Source of the DNA: Nitrospira sp. ST-bin4
Lineage (GTDB): Bacteria; Nitrospirota; Nitrospiria; Nitrospirales; Nitrospiraceae
Direction of reading: 5' to 3'
Assembly: GCA_002083565.1 (NCBI GenBank)
Contig: MSXM01000024.1
Coordinates: 1-28,834, forward strand
Length of the DNA stretch: 28,834 nucleotides
Translations under genes and position numbers: made by a program
Shown: one piece after another, positions 7,827 through 14,926 of the stretch
Position numbering within the stretch: the stretch's first letter is position 1
How the letters are laid out: every line of letters starts with the position of its first letter
The notes under the pieces: generated by a model
Seen by the model: only the letters and a program-made list of their open reading frames with translations
What the model was told of the DNA's origin: nothing
The model's database searches: none

Positions 7827-9491
7827 CTACTCCTTGGCAAATGCCACTCTCGCCCACTCAGCCTCAGTAAGGCCAACACGCGAAAGTTGCTGACCGATAA
7901 CGTTAGCCATACGCTGTGCATGACTAGCTTTCAGTTGAGCCACCCATTCATATTCGGCATTGTCAGACCGAAAAACTTCCTTGCCATTCTCGCGCGTAGC
8001 CAACACAATCTTTCTTCTGGCATCGGGGGCAAACGCAGCTAATCGCATATATTTCGACGGCTTCCCAACATCAAAAACAAGCTCCACCCACTTATCCTCT
8101 CCGCACTGAACGATTACGGGATGGCCCTTACCAGATTTGACTAGATTCCAAAATGGAAAATAGGTTTTGCCTTTCAGGCGAATTGAGTCGCACGCAGGCA
8201 TGACACAAACCCAGTACTCGCCAGATTTGCGATCTAATATGATGGAGCCAAAGCCGAGGCTACGGTATTTTGTTTGATATTGAGTTCGCACTGCTAATAG
8301 AGCTGCGAACTTATGCTGCGCTTCAGTATCCTTCACTGAGCACATAGCCGCTAGAGCTTCTACTGGCTTTCGTGGCTGCTCACCATCCGATTGATCTGTC
8401 TTTTTCCTCCCAACCAGACGCTCCGTCGATTCGCTATCTTTACTCCAAAACTCTTTCAAGACCACTTCGCCAGGGCGACCATCTACCTTCCAGAGAGAAA
8501 CATGGGACTTCACCGGAACAACCGAACAGGATTCACTCACAAATTGTTCCAAATCCTCCGGCGAATAATGCGCATCTTCCATCACTGCCCTGAACTCATC
8601 TCCTAGCAACTCTGGCAACTGATCGAATGCCTCCTCGCTTCCACGAATCAAAGCCCTGTGAAGAAGAAATTGCGCATCGAGGTCGCCATGAAACTTGTCG
8701 AGTATGCGGGCAGAGCTTTGTCGGACTGCGGCCATTCCAAGGAGAGCACAAGAGGGCAAAATACCCTGATTCATTTTTGAAAACTCTGAAAGCAGGCGGT
8801 TCGCCAAATCCTTTTCAGTAACTGTGAAAGGCTTTTCCTGTTCAACCCGATCAACCACCCCAGCTTTTCCCAGAATAACTACTCTCGAAGACCCTGCTTC
8901 CAAACGAAATCCACATTCGATCGGCCTGGGCTCTATTTCATTCTTTTGCAAATGCTGGAAAAGCGAGTTTGCTATTGAAAGAAGGCTTTGAGTATTTGTG
9001 TAAATAGCGATGAGCCTGACATGATGGGGCGCTACAAGATTACCGCTTTTTATAAGCCTCTCAATCAGTGCCTTTGGCTTGGTTCCACTCACACCATCTT
9101 TATGAAAATCCCAGTCAAGAATTACCAGATCGGCGGTCTGGCAGAGCTTAAATATGGTTGAGTTCTCACCAGTTTCAAAACCCTCATCAGGCTCATAGAG
9201 GGCGCACACGATTCCATGCTCTGCAAAACTACCAACCAGATCTTTTGTGCGAAATGGCTGCACTGGCAGTTCGGCAGACTCTGGCTCTTCTGCCACAGGG
9301 GATTGTTTCTCTAATAGTTGATCCGTTAACTGCTCAGGTCGCATCACTTTCTTTGGCAGGCGAACCTTAACATCTCCAACGTCAGGGTTGGCAGTAACTT
9401 GATTGAAGATATTGTCATCAATGAATACAGCGCTCTGTAGATACTTCGTGGCCGCCTGCAAAGAAAAGTCATCGATCGGATTTGGCATCAT
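7827..9491 (-). CDS. Receiver-like protein of the methyltransferase/kinase cluster
   Basis: 554 residues. The first 215 or so read as a divergent response-regulator receiver: an acidic pair D25-D26 after a hydrophobic strand (AVFIDD), a candidate phospho-acceptor D126 in LVILDWD, T165 in IAIYTNT and K209 in VVILGKAG. These are the four positions that define the fold, but a long insertion separates strands 1 and 3. The remaining 340 residues have no DNA-binding or nuclease motif I recognise; a Cys-Asp containing stretch (WVCVMPACDSIRL, about residue 420) looks like a conserved core. The gene overlaps the upstream kinase-like gene by 4 bases (ATGA), implying coupled translation and a partner relationship. 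It could be the receiver partner of that protein. The function of the C-terminal part is unknown. Confidence 0.75.
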   Translation of the reverse strand: MMPNPIDDFSLQAATKYLQSAVFIDDNIFNQVTANPDVGDVKVRLPKKVMRPEQLTDQLLEKQSPVAEEPESAELPVQPFRTKDLVGSFAEHGIVCALYEPDEGFETGENSTIFKLCQTADLVILDWDFHKDGVSGTKPKALIERLIKSGNLVAPHHVRLIAIYTNTQSLLSIANSLFQHLQKNEIEPRPIECGFRLEAGSSRVVILGKAGVVDRVEQEKPFTVTEKDLANRLLSEFSKMNQGILPSCALLGMAAVRQSSARILDKFHGDLDAQFLLHRALIRGSEEAFDQLPELLGDEFRAVMEDAHYSPEDLEQFVSESCSVVPVKSHVSLWKVDGRPGEVVLKEFWSKDSESTERLVGRKKTDQSDGEQPRKPVEALAAMCSVKDTEAQHKFAALLAVRTQYQTKYRSLGFGSIILDRKSGEYWVCVMPACDSIRLKGKTYFPFWNLVKSGKGHPVIVQCGEDKWVELVFDVGKPSKYMRLAAFAPDARRKIVLATRENGKEVFRSDNAEYEWVAQLKASHAQRMANVIGQQLSRVGLTEAEWARVAFAKE

Positions 9492-12469
9492 GATACCAGT
9501 CTCAGGGTTGAGGCCGTGATTCTGAACGAAACATTAAACCCGGGCGGTGGAGTATCGAGCATGATGTCCATCTCTTCCTTCTTGAGAGCTTTCCTGGCAA
9601 TGAAAAGACCAAGCCCTCTTCCACCAGGTTTACGAGTAAACCCCCGCTCAAACAGCCCAGCAACATCACGATCGGGGACTTGCGGACCATTGTTGGCCAC
9701 TATGAAGGCGCCCTCCTCCGCTGCAAACAGGATCTTTCTTGGCGCAGGAATCGTCTTCAGCCAATAGATCGCATTGTCCACAAGATTGATGAAGACCGGA
9801 TATATCGTGGATGGGTAACACTCCGCGGTTGCAACCAAAAAAGACTCGGTACACTCGACTGTCACGGCGTGCCTCTCCAATCGATTGGAGAACAAGTCGT
9901 TTACATAACGGTGGATGGACTTACCAGAAATTCGCACTGCCTTTCTGTGTAGCCGACGTTGGAGTGGAGTGAACAAACCCAAGTGCCCATCAAGATGTTC
10001 AAAGTTAGAACGGATTGAGTCGTAAAGCGGTCGAATTGCTTTGCTCCCACGAGAGATAAATCCAAGCTCTTGGATATTGCTTCGGACATTCCGAATCGCT
10101 GCACCAAACTCATGATTGATGATTGCCACAGCCAAACCCAACTGTACCATCTCAAAATCTTCATCAGCCTGCTCTTCGAGTGCCATCATCCGTTCATCCA
10201 TTGCTGCCATGGTCTCGGCCGTTTCAACTCCACCGGAAGCCTTCAAGTTTTCAGCCAACAAGGCGAGCATGTCTCGCGCAGCTTCGAGTGAACCGCGATG
10301 CCGTTGCTCTATTTCCAGCAACTGTTCTTCCCATTGCTGGCGTTGTCTTTCAACTGCCGCCTCATCAAGCTGATCCAGGTTGATTCTGCCCAAATCCGTC
10401 TCGATCTGACGATATGCATTGTCAAAGTCTTGGACTGCACGCTGTGTGACATCGAACACCGCATTTAGTGTATCGTCAGCCGTTGCCCTGGTTTGCTGTA
10501 CCGTCTGTTTCAACATTTGCTGACGCTCTTCTTGTATAGCCTTTAGCCTATCCTCAAGCCTTCGCCGCTGATTCACATAAATTCTTGCTTGTTTTGCAAC
10601 CTTGCCTAATGTCTCTGCAATCTCATGTTCAAATGGAGTAAAGATCTCCTGATCGAGACGCCTTTTTTCTGTTTGATATGCATCCCATCGTTCATGCAGA
10701 CTTTTAGGGAATCCGACACCTGTTGGACGTTTAACCCCACAGTCCTCACGAGTCTTGCGTACACCCTCGAGAGCGATTTTTTCAGCACGAATCAACGCCG
10801 CTGCAGCTTGATCCTGGTCTGGAATTGCCGCAGCTCCCTGCATGGCCGCATTAGTTTGTTGCCGAAGTCTTGCTATTTCTTGCTCGACAAAACCTGAGTT
10901 GACTGCTTTGAAGAACCTGTCGAGGGCTTCCACAAATTTCTTTTTCCTCGCCGTAACCTGCTTCTCACGCTTTTCCAATAAAGCGGACTTACGCTTTAGC
11001 TCGGACTGGTGCTGTTCAAAAATTTCAGTGTAAGTTCCACCCTTTCTGAAAAACTCCGCTGCCAAATGCGTAAGAAGATTAATCAATATCTCCCGTAGTT
11101 GCCTGTATGCGCTGTTTTGTTGCCACCCTTCCCGACCTGCTTTTTCAACAAGATTTCCATTCCTCTGGCGACTAAGAAGCACCGCCCCAAACATTCTTCT
11201 AAACGAGAAGAAATAGTATCCCGCGCCCAGGTTTCGGCGTTTTTCAACCTCGAGCCAGTCGAACGAGTGATCGCCATATGGTAAAATACGCACCCCATCG
11301 CGGTAGATATACATACCTCCAAGTCTTTGGGTTTTTGAGAAGATCTGCTCAAACTCATCCGGCTCTACCAAAGACTCACTCTTAGTCCCCATGAGATACC
11401 CAAACTCAACCTGGAACGGGCCACAATCGGTCCGCCGCCCTTCGCTTTCCTTCCACGCGATATTCAACTTCTCATACGTCTTCTCATAGACGCGCAAGGT
11501 CCCAGAGAACTGTCCAAACTCGTCCACGTCCCCTGAGAAATAATGGTCAACCTTCGGAACCTCCTCGGCAGTGAAAAACAGTTGAGGGTCAAGAAGTTCT
11601 TCGCCGACAGCGACACCGGGCTTCCAAACCCTAAAAGACGCTGTAATGGTCGCTGGTGGTTTTGCGAGAAACACTTGGTTGTAGAATCCGAGAAGCGACT
11701 TACGAAATCCGTAGTCCCGCAAACGCTCCTCACTGGCAAGCTCCATATCTAGAACCGCAGCCGAAGGAGCAATAATGAAATGCGTTCCTGTCCCTTCACC
11801 AACCAGCGAGAGCCTTCCGTCGTCATGCGGCGCTAGAACAGCATCAAGATCTCCCGGGTCCGGGCGGAATGCCTTAACGTCACTGTGAATTTTTGAAAAG
11901 TCGAGTTCGAGATGATTTTTCGTGAGACGCTCAATGCAATCAAGAAGCGCGGCTGCAAGAATCGCACACTCTTCTTCTGACGGCAATTTTCCACCCCGGA
12001 TGGTTTTCACCGGAATTTCAATCTCGTCAAGATTCAGACCAGGCAATTCAAAAATCCCCCAGTGCACTAAACCCATTACCAAATCCTGCAAACCGTCTTC
12101 GCGCCGGGCGCGAGACAGAACAAGCACCATGCGGCCTAATAATGCAATCGCGAGTCTCCCAATTCCTTTTTCTCCAGTAATAGGCCTGACTTCCATCTCT
12201 TCCGGTCTATACTGACTCCCCACCCCATCTCCGAACTTACTTTCCGTACCTAACACAAGCCATTTATCTTCAAAGTCTTTCCGAGTCATTCCCACGCCAT
12301 TGTCGCGAATGACCAAGAGCTTTTGCCCCTCGAAGTAATCAACCCTGGCAAGCGTTGCGTAGGCATCATGGGCATTCTTATATAGCTCGCTGACGGCGTT
12401 CTGAATGCCCGCAATCTGTTGCCGTCCGAGCATGTCAACCGCTCGAGCTCTTGTTCGTATTTTAGCCAT
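9488..12469 (-). CDS. MORC-like ATPase / histidine kinase fusion
   Basis: 993 residues from the ATG at 12469, which gives the MAKIRTRARAVDML start that I recall for this family; an ATG three codons earlier is possible. The N-terminus is a GHKL ATPase of the MutL/Hsp90/MORC style: E28, N32 and D35 in SELYKNAHDAY, DNGVGM at 56-61 and GEKGIGR at 99-105. The middle (about 490-770) is predicted coiled coil, rich in Q, E, K and R. The C-terminus reads as a histidine kinase: NHEFGAAIRN with H786 as candidate phospho-acceptor, N box INLVDNA ending near N899, a G1-like ANNGPQV (925-931) where Asn replaces the usual Asp, and GGRGLGL (949-955). No transmembrane segment is seen, so it should be cytosolic. 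It overlaps the methyltransferase upstream by 8 bases and the receiver gene downstream by 4. Confidence 0.85.
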   Translation of the reverse strand: MAKIRTRARAVDMLGRQQIAGIQNAVSELYKNAHDAYATLARVDYFEGQKLLVIRDNGVGMTRKDFEDKWLVLGTESKFGDGVGSQYRPEEMEVRPITGEKGIGRLAIALLGRMVLVLSRARREDGLQDLVMGLVHWGIFELPGLNLDEIEIPVKTIRGGKLPSEEECAILAAALLDCIERLTKNHLELDFSKIHSDVKAFRPDPGDLDAVLAPHDDGRLSLVGEGTGTHFIIAPSAAVLDMELASEERLRDYGFRKSLLGFYNQVFLAKPPATITASFRVWKPGVAVGEELLDPQLFFTAEEVPKVDHYFSGDVDEFGQFSGTLRVYEKTYEKLNIAWKESEGRRTDCGPFQVEFGYLMGTKSESLVEPDEFEQIFSKTQRLGGMYIYRDGVRILPYGDHSFDWLEVEKRRNLGAGYYFFSFRRMFGAVLLSRQRNGNLVEKAGREGWQQNSAYRQLREILINLLTHLAAEFFRKGGTYTEIFEQHQSELKRKSALLEKREKQVTARKKKFVEALDRFFKAVNSGFVEQEIARLRQQTNAAMQGAAAIPDQDQAAAALIRAEKIALEGVRKTREDCGVKRPTGVGFPKSLHERWDAYQTEKRRLDQEIFTPFEHEIAETLGKVAKQARIYVNQRRRLEDRLKAIQEERQQMLKQTVQQTRATADDTLNAVFDVTQRAVQDFDNAYRQIETDLGRINLDQLDEAAVERQRQQWEEQLLEIEQRHRGSLEAARDMLALLAENLKASGGVETAETMAAMDERMMALEEQADEDFEMVQLGLAVAIINHEFGAAIRNVRSNIQELGFISRGSKAIRPLYDSIRSNFEHLDGHLGLFTPLQRRLHRKAVRISGKSIHRYVNDLFSNRLERHAVTVECTESFLVATAECYPSTIYPVFINLVDNAIYWLKTIPAPRKILFAAEEGAFIVANNGPQVPDRDVAGLFERGFTRKPGGRGLGLFIARKALKKEEMDIMLDTPPPGFNVSFRITASTLRLVS

Positions 12470-13532
12470 TTGATGCAATAGTGACTATGTGTTGGCCAAT
12501 GCGACGGGCGAGCTCGGGAGGAACTGCATTCCCGATCTGCCTTGCGAGATTATTCAAATTTGTTCCGTGGAAAACAAAATTTTCTGGAAATGTTTGAAGA
12601 GTCGCTCCTTCTCGAAGCGAAATGGCTCGATCTTCCTCGGGGTGACCAAATCGTCCATTTGAAAAACTATTAAAGCGGGTTGTAATAGTTGGTGCCGGGC
12701 GGTCCCAATACATCCGAGCATACACATCCCGAAATATCTCATCTCGCCCACGATATGCATCAATTTGGAGGGACTCACTGTCTTTCCATGCAGACCGATC
12801 ACCACCTGACTTAGGTGTCATTCGAATTCGACGGAGATTATCAGGCGAAAGCTTGCACGCTGTATGCTGGAAATCAGACGTGTCCCGATGCCCAGCAGTT
12901 ATCGCTCTAAACCCTCTCGCTACCCCAATAAAGGAGCTCACAACAAGCCCCTGATCGGGCAACGGTGGAGGCAGGGAGATCGCCGAAACCAACCGAGTCG
13001 CAATCAGAAGATACCGCATACGGTTTTGAGGGACTCCGTAATGATTTGCGTTAATAATGCCATCGTCCCAGGCATAACCAAGGCTTTCGAGAAAACCAAT
13101 GAACTCAGGAAGGATTGTTTGTTTTTTTCTGGAATGCAACCCTGGCACATTTTCAACTATCACGAAACCAGGAAGGAAGTGGCGAATGAATTTCTCAAAC
13201 TGCTTCAAAAGGAAGGCTGTTTGAGCGGCCTTTGTTTTGTCTGTTCTGATCTTGCTCCAAAACTGGCACGGACTGCATCCAGAAAAAACCAACGAATCGT
13301 CATTGACGCGAAGCCTTAAGCGTCGCGCAAGTTCACGAGCGGATAGGGTACTTATGTCATGCTTTATAAATTTAGCCCCTGCGATGTTACTTTCGTACGT
13401 TTTCCGGCAATCAGTCGCATTATCAACGCCGGCCAGAACTTTAATGCCCGCCTTGGTGAGCCCAAGGCTCATCCCACCTGCGCCACAAAAAAAATCAACG
13501 GCTCGTAGTTTTGCTTGATCCTGCCCCAGCAT
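12462..13532 (-). CDS. DNA (cytosine-5)-methyltransferase
   Basis: 356 residues from the ATG at 13532; a TTG at 13559 would add nine residues, and neither start has a clear ribosome binding site. It transfers methyl from S-adenosylmethionine to C5 of cytosine in DNA. Motifs in order: I DFFCGAGGMSLGL, IV GCSPCQFWS with the catalytic Cys in PCQ, VI VIVENVPGL, VIII GVPQNRMRYLL, a short target-recognition region, IX REGATLQTFPENF and X IGNAVPPELARRI. All are intact, so it is probably active. The target sequence cannot be read from the protein. It is the first gene of the cluster and overlaps the ATPase/kinase gene by 8 bases. In such a setting it would mark self DNA, and the Vsr partner fits C5 methylation. 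Confidence 0.95.
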   Translation of the reverse strand: MLGQDQAKLRAVDFFCGAGGMSLGLTKAGIKVLAGVDNATDCRKTYESNIAGAKFIKHDISTLSARELARRLRLRVNDDSLVFSGCSPCQFWSKIRTDKTKAAQTAFLLKQFEKFIRHFLPGFVIVENVPGLHSRKKQTILPEFIGFLESLGYAWDDGIINANHYGVPQNRMRYLLIATRLVSAISLPPPLPDQGLVVSSFIGVARGFRAITAGHRDTSDFQHTACKLSPDNLRRIRMTPKSGGDRSAWKDSESLQIDAYRGRDEIFRDVYARMYWDRPAPTITTRFNSFSNGRFGHPEEDRAISLREGATLQTFPENFVFHGTNLNNLARQIGNAVPPELARRIGQHIVTIASNG

Positions 13533-13559
13533 GCGGCCAATTGTAGCCGGACGCTTCAA

Positions 13560-13962
13560 AAATGGCGAGTACTGGTGTCACAACAGCGCATGCCAATATC
13601 ATCCCGGTAACCATAGGCTCACGGCCTGGGAAAGGTGCCGGAGACTGGATCCTGAGCACTGGGATGACAAACCAAGGATCAGGGTCAAGTCTTACTTTGT
13701 GCATTCCGCTGGGCAAGTCATCTGCCCATGGCTCGCTGGCTCGCCCACTCCGCCTCACATTGCCCAGTGTACCCTGCCACCTCACCGGACAAAGCCATGC
13801 GCGATATCATCAGCATTAGTCGTGGCACCTCATTCACAATCTTCTATTCCATGTGTGCCTGGTACGAACCAGTTCAGGATTTCTTGTCCTTTTCAGACCA
13901 TTATCCTCGATCGAAGCCCATGCCAGCACATAGAGCAGGCAACGAATTGCTGAATCGCCTCT
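13560..13962. other. Intergenic stretch between divergent genes, no gene seen
   Basis: About 400 bases between the methyltransferase (minus) and the gene at 14014 (plus). I see no convincing coding region. A small perfect hairpin lies at 13710-13728 (TGGGCA, 7-base loop, TGCCCA) without a T tract. The promoter of the methyltransferase cluster should be here, but I find no clear -35/-10 pair on the minus strand. This is also the border between the AT-richer accessory block and GC-richer DNA. Confidence 0.5.
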
Positions 13963-13991
13963 TTGCTCGCCGCATGCGTCTCCGCTATAAT
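13963..13991 (+). promoter_or_regulatory. Sigma-70 type promoter of the gene at 14014
   Basis: TTGCTC (13963-13968) and TATAAT (13986-13991) with a 17-base spacer. The -10 is perfect consensus. A start near 13998 would give a short leader of about 16 bases that contains ACGGAG just ahead of the ATG at 14014. Confidence 0.65.
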
Positions 13992-14013
13992 CTGCCGCTA
14001 CTCACGGAGACCC

Positions 14014-14850
14014 ATGGCTACTGCCAATACTGAATATAGGGACCAGCTCCGCCAACTGGCCGAGCTTATGCTGGCCGTGTCGGGGGAGTCCGTCACCCTC
14101 ATGAAGAAGAACGCGCCTGAGCAGGCGCTCGCGCTGAAGCGGCAGGACGAGTGGGGACTCTATCTCGAATTTCTCAAGATTCTGTTCAATGTGGCCGACC
14201 GGCTGGCCGCGCTGCATATCCCGCTGAAGGACCAGATGGTCTTCATGAATGGGCTCGAAGATGCGGTGACCAGCCAGTTAAAGCACGCGCTGGAACCGGC
14301 ATTCGGGAACAACGTGGATCAGATGGAAATCGTGCTGACGGTGGGTACTGCCGTCGCCGAAAGCCGGGAGACCTACGAGCCATACAAATTCCTGATCACC
14401 GAAGAGTCCAAGGCGAAGAGCGAGATGTTCCGTGACTTCGGCGAGAAAATCGCCCGAGCCCTCGGCGCGCCCGGCAATAGCCAGCTCAGTTCGGCGGCGG
14501 CATTGTGTGCCGGCGCCATCGTGCCGGCGATCAGCGCTGTGCTCGAGGGCCAGACACCGCCCGCTACTGATGCAGCGCACAAGGCTTCCGCATCGATGGC
14601 CGACTCGCTGGACACGAAAAGCCAGACCGGGCAGGAGATCAAGTTGATCAGCCTGATGTCGAGCGTGTCCGGAGAAGAAGTCGAAACACGCTGGGGCCTC
14701 CACCCCCGATTCCGCGAAGATCTGACTCCGGCCGAACTCCAGCAACTCACCAAGCTGCTGAACCGAGTTGCAAAAATCGTTGGCGAACGGTATGCCGCCG
14801 TGGCATTCTCCGATGAGTGGGCCTCGTGGCATAAGGCGGGACACGCCTGA
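14014..14850 (+). CDS. Conserved-looking soluble protein, unknown function
   Basis: 278 residues from the ATG at 14014, supported by ACGGAG four to nine bases upstream and by the promoter at 13963-13991; an upstream in-frame start at 13963 would fall inside the promoter. The protein is acidic to neutral and mostly helical in appearance, with no signal peptide, membrane segment or cysteine cluster. The phrases LMLAVSGESVTLM (near the N-terminus) and LMSSVSGEEVETRW (near residue 210) resemble each other and may mark a distant internal repeat. I do not recognise a family. It is followed after 76 bases by the glycogen phosphorylase gene on the same strand, so it may be co-transcribed with it. Confidence 0.75.
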   Translation: MATANTEYRDQLRQLAELMLAVSGESVTLMKKNAPEQALALKRQDEWGLYLEFLKILFNVADRLAALHIPLKDQMVFMNGLEDAVTSQLKHALEPAFGNNVDQMEIVLTVGTAVAESRETYEPYKFLITEESKAKSEMFRDFGEKIARALGAPGNSQLSSAAALCAGAIVPAISAVLEGQTPPATDAAHKASASMADSLDTKSQTGQEIKLISLMSSVSGEEVETRWGLHPRFREDLTPAELQQLTKLLNRVAKIVGERYAAVAFSDEWASWHKAGHA

Positions 14851-14926
14851 CTCGGACCAGACAAACCGTGTCCTCGACCCCCTATCACCCCACGCGCATG
14901 ACATCTCATTTATCGAAGGAGCCCCT

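Noticed and set aside
13495..13785. Minus-strand frame of 96 codons upstream of the methyltransferase
   Set aside because: It overlaps the methyltransferase start in another frame and has no recognisable domain or ribosome binding site.
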